Positions 1 through 7,516 of a stretch of DNA of 64,000 nt are shown one piece after another. Each line of letters opens with the position of its first letter. Positions within the stretch are counted from its first letter, which is position 1. This DNA comes from Agrobacterium vitis (GTDB lineage Bacteria > Pseudomonadota > Alphaproteobacteria > Rhizobiales > Rhizobiaceae), in NCBI RefSeq assembly GCF_013337045.2, contig NZ_CP118259.1:1240001-1304000 (forward strand), given 5' to 3'. The position numbers and the translations under genes are program-made. Below the pieces are notes generated by a model. It was not told the DNA's origin. It worked only from the letters and a program-made list of their open reading frames with translations, and ran no database searches.

Positions 1-2
1 AC

Positions 3-149
3 GCTGGTGCCGCGTATATCGTCAATCCGAACACAATCGTTCCGACCGATTTCTCGTCAAAACAACAGAAGGACGGCTTCTTCTTTTATGTAGCGCTGGC
101 GTTCGACCTCGGCGGCAGCCTGGGACTTTCGCCCCGCATAGGGCCTTAA
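3..149 (+). CDS. C-terminal end of an unknown protein (partial)
   Basis: An open frame enters from the left edge and ends at a TAA at 147-149, giving 48 residues. The tail alternates aromatic and aliphatic residues (FFFYVALAFDLGG) and ends in IGP, which could be a last beta-strand of a secreted or outer-membrane protein, but this is only an impression. The start lies outside the window, so no family can be named. A strong hairpin directly at the stop codon supports a real gene end here. Confidence 0.5.
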   Translation, partial: AGAAYIVNPNTIVPTDFSSKQQKDGFFFYVALAFDLGGSLGLSPRIGP

Positions 150-179
150 AGCGCCCTCACAATTGTGTAAGAGCGCTTT
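148..179. terminator. Hairpin between convergent genes
   Basis: Perfect 7-bp arms AAAGCGC (148-154) and GCGCTTT (173-179), with a smaller palindrome CACAATTGTG inside. It sits between a plus-strand gene end (149) and a minus-strand gene end (204), so it is probably a bidirectional terminator. Confidence 0.5.
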
Positions 180-203
180 CAACCCTCGACATGACAAGCA
201 CCA

Positions 204-701
204 TCAGTCCTCATCGGGCTGATGGGCATCGACCCCCATGGCTTCGATCTCGTTGATGACATGACGAACGCCGGGAACACTGAGCGCCAAACGCGCCGCC
301 ATCCGCAGTTCTTCATTGGTGTCGACCATGCCACTTAAGGTCGCCGTATGGCCATCGACGCTGATTTCGATGTTATCGAGCTCCATGTCGTCGACTGACT
401 CGAACCGTTCGGCAATGCGGCTCTCAATGTCATCGCTGTCTTCACGACCGATGGTGGCGGGGCTCAAACCGTCCTTCAATGGCTTTTCTTCACCATCGGC
501 CTCGACGGTATCGATTCGGTAGCCACGATTAGTATCACGGTCAAAATTGCCAGCGGTTTCTCCGTAAGCACGATTTTCCGGCGCGTCCGAGGCCGCTGCC
601 GGTGTGTCGGAATAAGGCCATCCATCGTTGATGTCGCGCTCTTCCAAGTCCCGCAATTCGTCTTCGGTGGATGCAGCGTTTCCATGCTTGGCATAAATCA
701 T
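204..701 (-). CDS. BON domain protein
   Basis: A 165-residue acidic protein. The first 80 residues are rich in D, E, N and R and look disordered. The C-terminal half has a BON-domain pattern (DIESRIAERF..., then ISVDGHTATLSGMV and a VPGVRHVINEIE strand). BON domains are proposed to bind phospholipid or membrane surfaces in envelope or stress proteins. I see no signal peptide. I chose the ATG at 701 because AGGAG lies 9-10 bases upstream. A longer frame from a GTG at 803 lacks such a site. It lies 114 bp downstream of the deformylase-like gene on the same strand. The exact role is unknown. Confidence 0.7.
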   Translation of the reverse strand: MIYAKHGNAASTEDELRDLEERDINDGWPYSDTPAAASDAPENRAYGETAGNFDRDTNRGYRIDTVEADGEEKPLKDGLSPATIGREDSDDIESRIAERFESVDDMELDNIEISVDGHTATLSGMVDTNEELRMAARLALSVPGVRHVINEIEAMGVDAHQPDED

Positions 702-815
702 AACACGTTCTCCTGGTGTTTTCTTTCGGATAAACGTTTCAGGATTGATTTGGTTCATATCCCCGGTTGGCCGGGGATTCCAGGCCATCCGGGTGTCAGA
801 CACCGCATGTGACGA

Positions 816-1316
816 TCATGTTTGCGACGATATTGCCTTCTGCCATTTCTTCAGCAACCGATCGCGTTTCAGGCGGGAGAGCCGCTGGATCCAGAACAGG
901 CCGTCGAGCTGGTCTATTTCATGCTGCATGCAGATGGCGGCAAAGTCCTGAAGCTCCTCCTCGTGAACCGTGCCGTCCAGCGATTGGTAACGAAGGGTGA
1001 TCTGGCGCGGTCGTGTCACGGTCTCGGTCATGCCCGGCATGCAGACACTCCCTTCATCATGCTCCAGAGTGTTTTGAGAAAAGGAGAGGATTTCAGGATT
1101 GACGTAATCACGCCGTCCACCCAATTCGGGCAGATCGAGGATGACCAGGCGCACCAACTCGCCCACATGGGCGGCGGTAATACCGACGCCGGGTGCGGCG
1201 CGCATGGCATTGTATAATGCATCGGCAAAACTGATCAGTTTATCGTCAAACGCCGTCACGGCCTGGCAAGGCTTCGCCAGCAGTGGATGAGGGTAGCGCA
1301 GGATTTTCAGGGCCAT
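816..1316 (-). CDS. Peptide deformylase-like protein with altered metal-site motifs
   Basis: A 166-residue protein of normal deformylase length (family: removal of the N-formyl group from nascent proteins). All three family motifs can be aligned but each is changed. Motif I is GVGITAAH (43-50), with His where the catalytic Gln is expected. Motif II is EGSVCMPG (88-95) instead of EGCLS, so the metal-binding Cys position is Ser90 and a Cys appears two residues later. Motif III is HEIDQLDG (132-139), keeping His132 and Glu133 but with Gln136 in place of the second His. It starts 18 bp after fnrN on the same strand, so the two may be co-transcribed. It is probably a paralogue with reduced or different activity; a housekeeping def would be expected elsewhere. 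Confidence 0.8.
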   Translation of the reverse strand: MALKILRYPHPLLAKPCQAVTAFDDKLISFADALYNAMRAAPGVGITAAHVGELVRLVILDLPELGGRRDYVNPEILSFSQNTLEHDEGSVCMPGMTETVTRPRQITLRYQSLDGTVHEEELQDFAAICMQHEIDQLDGLFWIQRLSRLKRDRLLKKWQKAISSQT

Positions 1317-1334
1317 GACAGAATTATAGGTGGC

Positions 1335-2078
1335 TCAATCGGAGCCAGCCGCCTCGCGCAGTTTTCGACGGTCGGGCACGATGACATGGCGGTTGTTCTC
1401 GATGACGATAATGCCCTCCTTGCGCAGTTTGGTCATCTGCCGGCTGACGGTTTCAATGGTCAGGCCGAGGAAGTCGGCGATATCGGCGCGCGAAAGCGGC
1501 AGGTCGAAGCTTTTGCTGAACGCCTGCATCGGGTCGATATGGGTGGCAATCAGATGGAGAAAACTGGCCACCTTTTCCTGCGCGGTTTTACGACCGAGCG
1601 TCAGCATCCATTCGCGGGCTTCATCCAGCTCCTTCAGGGATTGTTCGTGCAGCTTGCGCTCGAAATCAGGAGCATCGGCGACCAGCCGGTCGATGACAGC
1701 ACGGGGAAAAGCGCAGATTTCCGCGTCGGTCGCGGCTTCCGCCGTCAAACTGCTTTCCTTCAGGAAGGGGCGCCCCATGAAATCCGGGGCAAATTGCAGG
1801 CCAACGATCTGTTGGCGGCCATCTGCCATCATTTTCGACAGCTTGACCACGCCCTTGACGATATTGCTATAGCTGGAGATCTGCTCTCCCTGGCCGATCA
1901 CTTCCCCGCCCGCTTCGATATGGCGCTTTGTCGAGATACGGTTGAGCTCGATCAATTGAAGAATCGAAAGTGACGCGCATACTCCGCCATGCCTGGCTTC
2001 GCATTCACTGCAAACCGCAGGCGTTTCCGCGCCGCCGGTGCTGCTTTTTAGACTATGCATGTCCATTGTCTGCCCCAT
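1335..2078 (-). CDS. fnrN: FnrN-type oxygen-responsive transcription regulator
   Basis: A 247-residue Crp/Fnr-family regulator. Cys23, Cys26 and Cys34, plus Cys122, match the cluster-binding cysteines of FNR/FnrN proteins, so it should sense oxygen directly through a 4Fe-4S cluster. A cyclic-nucleotide-binding-like beta-roll covers about 40-150. The C-terminal HTH (about 194-225) contains ETVSR, the recognition-helix signature for TTGAT-N4-ATCAA sites. Such sites are seen upstream of hemN (2303-2316) and ccoN (49798-49811). In rhizobia FnrN/FixK proteins activate fixNOQP and hemN at low oxygen. It is divergent from hemN across about 300 bp. I saw no anaerobox close to its own start, other than the hemN one. 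Confidence 0.92.
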   Translation of the reverse strand: MGQTMDMHSLKSSTGGAETPAVCSECEARHGGVCASLSILQLIELNRISTKRHIEAGGEVIGQGEQISSYSNIVKGVVKLSKMMADGRQQIVGLQFAPDFMGRPFLKESSLTAEAATDAEICAFPRAVIDRLVADAPDFERKLHEQSLKELDEAREWMLTLGRKTAQEKVASFLHLIATHIDPMQAFSKSFDLPLSRADIADFLGLTIETVSRQMTKLRKEGIIVIENNRHVIVPDRRKLREAAGSD

Positions 2079-2302
2079 ACATGTGAAGTCGCGCGTACAC
2101 GTAGCGTAGCGCGTCCTTGTGACGCCCAGGTTCGGTCGAACAGTTCGTCATTGTGCAATTGCGCGCCGTAGGGCGCCGACAAAAGTTCAAAAACGACACA
2201 GGCCACGCAGAAACGGTGATGCAGCAGACACGCATCCAAAGCCGCCGAATTTTCCGTCGCGCTCCCATGAGGAGTTTCTACCTGAACGAGACTATCAAGA
2301 AA

Positions 2303-2316
2303 TTGATCGAAGTCAA
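2303..2316. promoter_or_regulatory. Anaerobox (FnrN/FixK site) upstream of hemN
   Basis: TTGATCGAAGTCAA matches TTGAT-N4-ATCAA with one mismatch (G for A at the start of the second half). Its centre is about 70 bp before the hemN ATG (2380), which suits a class II (-41.5) activator site with a short leader. The rest of the 300-bp divergent region between fnrN and hemN shows no other clear element. Confidence 0.75.
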
Positions 2317-2379
2317 AGTCCGTTCCATTGAAACCGATTATTTGTTCAATTCAACCGCCACTCGATAAGGCCTCAGTTC

Positions 2380-3732
2380 ATGCCCGCCAAAGCGCTTCTT
2401 CCGAAATATGCCGCCGCCGTTCCGCGCTACACGAGTTATCCGACGGCGCCGCATTTTCATGCCGGTGTTGACTGCGGCAATTATGCGCATTGGCTATCGC
2501 TGCTGGGGCAGGGGCAGACGATCTCTCTTTATATTCATATCCCCTATTGCGACAGGCTCTGCTGGTTTTGCGCCTGTCATACCAAACATACACTAAAGTA
2601 TGAGCCGATAACCGCTTATCTTGCCGCGCTTTTCAGCGAGATCGAAAATAACGCCAGGCTCGTTGGCCGCGAAGCAGTGGTGACGGCTGTGCATCTTGGC
2701 GGCGGCTCTCCCACCATGCTGCGCCCACAGGATATGGTGGCGCTGATTAGCCGGCTCCGGGCAAATTTTACCTTTGCCGATCATGCGGAAATCAGCGTTG
2801 AAATGGACCCGAACGATCTCGACGATGCCCGCTACGACGCGCTTGCATCCATTGGTTTGACGCGGGCAAGTCTCGGTGTTCAGGATTTCGATCCCGTGGT
2901 TCAGAAGGCGATCAACCGTCTCCAGACCTTCGAACAGACTAAATCAGTGGTTGAACAAGTGCGTAAGCGCGGTGCCACCTCAGTCAATTGCGATATTCTC
3001 TATGGTCTTCCCTATCAGACCCTCGACAGTCTGGAGAAAACTGTCCTCGACATCGTGTCGTTGAAGCCGGATCGGATCGCGTTATTCGGCTATGCCCATG
3101 TGCCCTGGATGAAAAAGCATCAGACGCTGATTCCCGAGAATGCCTTGCCCGATATTGTGATGCGTTATGAACAGATGGTGCGGGCCTCTGCCATGCTGGT
3201 TGCGGCTGGCTATGATGCCATCGGCATCGACCATTTTGCATTGCCTGAGGATAGTCTGGCTATCGCGGCACGGCAAAAACGGCTGCGGCGTAATTTCCAG
3301 GGTTACACGACGGATGGGGCCGATGCCTTGATCGGACTTGGCGCATCTTCGATCAGCCAACTGCCGCAAGGCTATGTACAGAACATGCCCGCGACTGGAG
3401 AATATCAGCGTCTTGTCAGCGAAAACGGTCTTGCCGCGACAAGAGGTATTGCTCTGAGCAGCGACGATCGGGTGCGTGCCGCCGTCATCGAAAAGATCAT
3501 GTGCGAGTTCGGCTTTTCCTTTGCAGAGATCCGGCAGGCTTTCCCAGATGTCGCCGAGGGTGTGATCGCAGAAGCCAAGATATTCACGGCCTCCAACGGT
3601 GACGATCTCTGCCGGATCGACCGGGAATATTTTACTCTGACGCCAACCGGACGGCTCTTTGCCCGCAGTGTTGCGGCCACGTTCGATTGCTACTTTTCCA
3701 GCGGTAAGGCCCGTCATTCCATTGCGGTTTGA
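2380..3732 (+). CDS. hemN: Oxygen-independent coproporphyrinogen III oxidase
   Basis: A 450-residue radical-SAM enzyme that decarboxylates coproporphyrinogen III to protoporphyrinogen IX without oxygen, in heme biosynthesis. The N-terminus has the HemN signature RYTSYPTAPHF (16-26). The cluster motif is C57-x3-C61-x2-C64-x-C66, the CxxxCxxCxC form typical of true HemN rather than HemW. GGGSPT follows in the SAM-binding region. The length matches the family. An FnrN box lies 63 bp before the start. This fits heme supply for the microaerobic oxidase encoded near 50-53 kb. Confidence 0.95.
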   Translation: MPAKALLPKYAAAVPRYTSYPTAPHFHAGVDCGNYAHWLSLLGQGQTISLYIHIPYCDRLCWFCACHTKHTLKYEPITAYLAALFSEIENNARLVGREAVVTAVHLGGGSPTMLRPQDMVALISRLRANFTFADHAEISVEMDPNDLDDARYDALASIGLTRASLGVQDFDPVVQKAINRLQTFEQTKSVVEQVRKRGATSVNCDILYGLPYQTLDSLEKTVLDIVSLKPDRIALFGYAHVPWMKKHQTLIPENALPDIVMRYEQMVRASAMLVAAGYDAIGIDHFALPEDSLAIAARQKRLRRNFQGYTTDGADALIGLGASSISQLPQGYVQNMPATGEYQRLVSENGLAATRGIALSSDDRVRAAVIEKIMCEFGFSFAEIRQAFPDVAEGVIAEAKIFTASNGDDLCRIDREYFTLTPTGRLFARSVAATFDCYFSSGKARHSIAV

Positions 3733-3839
3733 CGAATAGGTCTGCATTTTTGCTGCGAGCGCACAAAACAGGCCATTGGCTTTTGTCCGAGTTTTGCCTA
3801 TGTGGGACGCTGAATTTGAAATTCTGAAGGATAATTGGC

Positions 3840-4118
3840 GTGACCGCTACATTTGACAAAGTTGCCGACATTATTGCTGAGACCAGCGAGATCGATCGGG
3901 AAACCATCACTCCTGAGAGCCACACGATCGATGATCTGGGAATCGACAGCCTCGATTTCCTCGACATCGTTTTTGCGATCGACAAGGAATTCGGCATCAA
4001 GATTCCGCTCGAACAGTGGACCCAGGATGTCAACGAAGGCAAGGTTTCCACGGAAGAATATTTCGTGCTGAAGAACCTCTGCTCCAAGATCGACGAACTC
4101 AGGGCCGCCAAGGCTTGA
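3840..4118 (+). CDS. acpXL: Acyl carrier protein AcpXL
   Basis: A 92-residue acyl carrier protein with the phosphopantetheine site IDSLDFLD (Ser37). It is longer than the housekeeping ACP and its sequence matches the rhizobial AcpXL type, which carries the 27-hydroxyoctacosanoate chain used in lipid A. Translation starts at a GTG with GAAGGA about 10 bases upstream. It heads the cluster acpXL-fabZ-like-fabF2-fabF1-adh-lpxXL, whose order is the known one for very-long-chain fatty acid synthesis in Rhizobiaceae. Confidence 0.95.
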   Translation: MTATFDKVADIIAETSEIDRETITPESHTIDDLGIDSLDFLDIVFAIDKEFGIKIPLEQWTQDVNEGKVSTEEYFVLKNLCSKIDELRAAKA

Positions 4119-4159
4119 TCTGCTTAGGATTGTCACCGCCATTGCCGGGGGATCTGTGA

Positions 4160-4633
4160 ATGCTGCTGGAATATTTCCAGATGATCGACAAGGTCGAGAC
4201 GGTGGATCTGTCTGCCCTGACCTTGAAGGCGCAATCGGTGGTGCCGGAAAATAGCCCCGTGTTCGAGGGGCATTTTCCGGGCATGCCTCTGGTGCCCGGC
4301 GTTCTGTTGATCGAAACCATGGCGCAGGCGTCCGGTCTGCTGGTTCTGGCGGTGACGAAGTTTGCCTCTATGCCGTTCCTGATGTCGGTGGATGGTGCCA
4401 AGATGCGCAGCTTTGTCGAGCCGAACGCGGTTCTGGATATCGAGGCGCATCTGGAGCACGAAGGGTCCGGCTTTGCCGTCACCAAGGCGAAGATCACCTC
4501 TGCCGGCAAGAAAGTCGCGGATTGCCAGTTGAAGCTGCGCACCATGTCTTTTGACGAAGTGCCGTTGGGCGATATCGTCCGCAACCGCGCCGAGCAGATC
4601 GGCCTGATGGCGGCGATTGCTGCTGCGCAATAG
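4160..4633 (+). CDS. fabZ: 3-hydroxyacyl-ACP dehydratase, FabZ-like (VLCFA cluster)
   Basis: A 157-residue single hot-dog-fold protein. The active-site stretch GHFPGMPLVPGVLLIETMAQ contains the FabZ catalytic pair His38 and Glu52. The expected reaction is dehydration of 3-hydroxyacyl-ACP, here probably during elongation of the lipid A very-long-chain acyl group on AcpXL. It lies 41 bp after acpXL and is followed by a 289-bp gap holding hairpins before the ketosynthase genes. In other rhizobia this position is called fabZXL. Confidence 0.88.
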   Translation: MLLEYFQMIDKVETVDLSALTLKAQSVVPENSPVFEGHFPGMPLVPGVLLIETMAQASGLLVLAVTKFASMPFLMSVDGAKMRSFVEPNAVLDIEAHLEHEGSGFAVTKAKITSAGKKVADCQLKLRTMSFDEVPLGDIVRNRAEQIGLMAAIAAAQ

Positions 4634-4639
4634 AGTTTA

Positions 4640-4738
4640 TCAGGGAAACTTGGAAACCGGTTTTCCTGAAAAGACAAACTTAAACAAAGAGAGTGAGAAT
4701 CTGTCCGTTTCAATATGAACCTGGCGGATTCTAAGTGA
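4640..4738. repeat. Probable rhizobial intergenic repeat-like segment
   Basis: The gap after the fabZ-like gene contains two imperfect inverted repeats: TCAGGGAAA (4640-4648) against TTTTCCTGA around an inner AAACCGG-type core, and AGAATC...GGATTCT farther on. It is A-rich and noncoding in all frames. From memory it resembles mosaic intergenic repeats common in rhizobial genomes; this is inference and needs a genome-wide search. Confidence 0.35.
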
Positions 4739-4755
4739 GATCTTTAAAGTTTCGT

Positions 4756-4790
4756 CAATAAGGCCGCCGCTTTTGTGCGCGGCCTTATTG
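4756..4790 (+). terminator. 12-bp perfect hairpin inside the lipid A cluster
   Basis: CAATAAGGCCGC (4756-4767) and GCGGCCTTATTG (4779-4790) form a perfect 12-bp stem with an 11-nt T/G-rich loop. No strong T-run follows, so it may be a weak terminator, attenuator or RNA-processing site between the acpXL-fabZ and fabF2-fabF1-adh-lpxXL halves. Confidence 0.5.
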
Positions 4791-4922
4791 CGTAAAGCCG
4801 TCTGTCGGAGTAGGGCATGGCGGCCCTTGCAGGCCTTGGAGCTTTCCGGCTCGGGCCTGGGAATGGACGGTATGTCGCAGTGCTGGCGCGGATCGCCCGG
4901 CATTGCTGAAGAGGTTATAGAC

Positions 4923-6128
4923 ATGCATAAGACGCCCAACGATGTGGTGATCACCGGCATTGGCATTGTCAGCTGCCACGGAACCGGCAAGGAGCCGCAT
5001 CTTGCGCTTCTGTCTGCGGGAACGGCAGCCGTGCCACCGGTCGAGGTGGAAAAATTTGCGCCTTACCCCATTCATCCGATGCCGCAGATCGATTGGTCGA
5101 CCCAGATCGCCAAGCGTGGCGACCAGCGGCAGATGGAAAACTGGCAGAGGCTTGGCGTCTATGCCGCCGGTCTGGCGCTCGACGATGCCGGGCTGAAGGA
5201 CGACGTGCAGGCCTGCGCCACGATGGACATGATCGTGGCAGCCGGTGGCGGTGAGCGCGACATCAATGTCGATACGCTGATCGTCAATGAAGGCCTGAAG
5301 CGCAACGACCGTGCCCAGCTGGTCAATGAAAAGCTGACGACCGAGCTGCGCCCGACCCTGTTTCTGGCCCAGCTCTCCAACCTGATGGCTGGTAATATTT
5401 CCATCGTCCACAAGGTCACCGGGTCCTCGCGCACCTTTATGGGCGAAGAGGCCGCTGGGATTTCCGCTATTGAGACCGCATTTGCGCGCATCCGCGCCGG
5501 TCAATCCACCCATTCGCTAGTGGGTGGCGCGTTCGTGGCTGACCGCGATGATATTTTTCTGCTGGTGGAGGGCATTCAGGCCCATACGACCGGCCCCTGG
5601 AAGCCACTTTGGCAGCGCCAGAGCGGCGAGGGCGGCGGCATGATTCTCGGCACCGTCGGCGCTTTTTTGGTTCTGGAGCAGCGTGCTTACGCTGAGGCGC
5701 GCGGCGCGCATATCTATGCTGTGCTTGATGCCATCGAGGGTGACCGTGGCCAGCGTGCCGATGGCGGGTTGGAAAAGCGTTTGAACCGCATGGCGGGTTC
5801 GGTCGGAAAGGATATTGGCGCAGATGCGCTGGTCCTGTCGGGTGCGAGTGGCATGCATGAAATTTCCGCCCGGGAAAAGACGGCGCTGGAAAAAGCCTTT
5901 CCAGGTGCGGCCATTCGCGGCTTCGGTGGGGTAACCGGCCACGGGCTCGAAGCGCAGTTTCCTCTGGGCCTGGCGCTGGCGGCGCTGGCGCTCGATGGAG
6001 AAACCATTGTCCCGGCTTTCGATCCCACCGGCGAAGCGGCGATGACCAAATCGGCGCGCCAGGCCGTTGTCACCACGGTCGGTTACGTGCGTGGCGAAGG
6101 CATGGCCCATCTGTCGGCTGAGGCGTGA
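4923..6128 (+). CDS. fabF2: Ketosynthase-like protein lacking the active-site cysteine (FabF2XL type)
   Basis: A 401-residue beta-ketoacyl-ACP synthase fold protein. Where active enzymes read TACASGA, this protein has TFMGEEA, placing Met173 at the nucleophile position. The NAHGTS histidine motif is also gone (LSGASGMHE, about 305-313). The second histidine survives in GGVTGHGLEAQ (His340). It is therefore unlikely to condense on its own and resembles a chain-length-factor partner for the intact ketosynthase that starts 11 bp downstream. The ATG at 4923 is preceded by GAAGAGG. In rhizobial lipid A clusters this position is occupied by fabF2XL. The partner role is inference. Confidence 0.85.
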   Translation: MHKTPNDVVITGIGIVSCHGTGKEPHLALLSAGTAAVPPVEVEKFAPYPIHPMPQIDWSTQIAKRGDQRQMENWQRLGVYAAGLALDDAGLKDDVQACATMDMIVAAGGGERDINVDTLIVNEGLKRNDRAQLVNEKLTTELRPTLFLAQLSNLMAGNISIVHKVTGSSRTFMGEEAAGISAIETAFARIRAGQSTHSLVGGAFVADRDDIFLLVEGIQAHTTGPWKPLWQRQSGEGGGMILGTVGAFLVLEQRAYAEARGAHIYAVLDAIEGDRGQRADGGLEKRLNRMAGSVGKDIGADALVLSGASGMHEISAREKTALEKAFPGAAIRGFGGVTGHGLEAQFPLGLALAALALDGETIVPAFDPTGEAAMTKSARQAVVTTVGYVRGEGMAHLSAEA

Positions 6129-6138
6129 GGAGAGAGAT

Positions 6139-7440
6139 ATGACACAATCCGGTTTCGAATCCCGTTTCAAGGATCATCTCGGTCGTCCGATTATCGCCGT
6201 CACCGGCATGGGCGTCATCACCTCACTCGGTCAGGGGCTTGCCGACAATTGGGCAAAGCTGACCGGTGGCGTGTCCGGCATCCACAAGATCACCCGGTTT
6301 CCGACCGAAGGGCTGAATACCCGCATCAGCGGCACTGTGGACTTCATCGATATTCCGGCCATCAATGCCGTTGAACGTTCCTATGCCATGGCGCGGGAAA
6401 CCACCATCGAGGCGCTGGCTCAGGCTGGTCTGTCCGGCGATTTCGAAGGTCCGCTGTTTCTGGCCGCCCCGCCGGTCGAGCCGGAATGGGACGATCGTTT
6501 TGCGCTTGCTGAACGCGCACCTGTGGAAAGCGCCGAAGGCCATGCTTATCAACGGCTGCTGGCCGCCATGCGTGCCGAGGCCGATCCGGTGTTTCTGGAA
6601 GCCGTGCAGTTCGGCTCGATTTCCGAGCGTCTCGCCGACCGGTTCGGCACGCGCGGCCTGCCGGTGACGCTGTCAACGGCCTGCGCTTCGGGCGCCACAG
6701 CCATCCAGCTTGGCGTCGAGGCCATTCGTCAGGGCCGCACGGACCGGGCGCTGACCGTGGCAACCGATGGATCGGTCGGTGCCGAGGCCCTGATCCGCTT
6801 CGCGCTGCTCTCGGCGCTGTCTACCCAGAATGATCCGCCGGAAAAGGCGTCCAAGCCCTTCAGCAAGGATCGTGACGGGTTCGTCATCGCCGAAGGTGCG
6901 GCAACGCTGGTGCTGGAATCGCTCGAAGCCGCCATTGCCCGTGGCGCCAAGGTGCTTGGCATCATGAAGGGCTGTGGCGAAAAGGCCGACCATTTCCACC
7001 GCACCCGTTCCTCACCGGACGGCGGCCCGGCCATTGCCACCATCCGCGCAGCCCTTGAAGATGCCGGTCTTTCCGATGACGGCATCGGCTATATCAATGC
7101 GCATGGCACATCGACGCCGGAAAACGACAAGATGGAATATGGCGCCATGCTGTCGGTGTTTGGTGAGCGGTTGAAGGACCAGATTCCCGTGTCGTCCAAC
7201 AAGTCGATGATTGGCCATACGCTGACGGCAGCCGGTGCGGTCGAAGCGGTATTTTCGATCCAGACCATGCTGACCGGAACGCTGCCGCCGACCATCAACT
7301 ATACCAATCCCGATCCGAGTGTGGAGCTGGACGTGGTGCCGAACGTCAAGCGCGACGCACAGGTTTCGGCTGTGCTATCCAACAGTTTCGGTTTCGGCGG
7401 GCAGAATGCCAGCCTTGTCATGACCCTTGAACCTGCCTGA
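6139..7440 (+). CDS. fabF1: Beta-ketoacyl-ACP synthase II (FabF1XL type)
   Basis: A 433-residue KAS II enzyme that elongates acyl-ACP by condensation with malonyl-ACP. The triad is intact: Cys182 in STACASGA, the histidine of NAHGTSTPEND, and the histidine of IGHTLTAAG. The start ATG at 6139 follows GAGGAGAGAG and lies 10 bp after the stop of the cysteine-less paralogue. The neighbourhood and order say it makes the C28 acyl chain for lipid A rather than bulk membrane fatty acids. A heterodimer with the upstream protein is a reasonable prediction. Confidence 0.92.
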   Translation: MTQSGFESRFKDHLGRPIIAVTGMGVITSLGQGLADNWAKLTGGVSGIHKITRFPTEGLNTRISGTVDFIDIPAINAVERSYAMARETTIEALAQAGLSGDFEGPLFLAAPPVEPEWDDRFALAERAPVESAEGHAYQRLLAAMRAEADPVFLEAVQFGSISERLADRFGTRGLPVTLSTACASGATAIQLGVEAIRQGRTDRALTVATDGSVGAEALIRFALLSALSTQNDPPEKASKPFSKDRDGFVIAEGAATLVLESLEAAIARGAKVLGIMKGCGEKADHFHRTRSSPDGGPAIATIRAALEDAGLSDDGIGYINAHGTSTPENDKMEYGAMLSVFGERLKDQIPVSSNKSMIGHTLTAAGAVEAVFSIQTMLTGTLPPTINYTNPDPSVELDVVPNVKRDAQVSAVLSNSFGFGGQNASLVMTLEPA

Positions 7441-7516
7441 TAAGGCTTCACCCGGCCCGGCCACGACCGGGACAGGAAAGACAATAAAATAAGCCCTCGG
7501 GCGAAGGAAGATAGCC

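Noticed and set aside
6067..6138. Longer start for the intact ketosynthase inside the upstream gene
   Set aside because: The ATG at 6139 has an excellent ribosome site and matches the family N-terminus.
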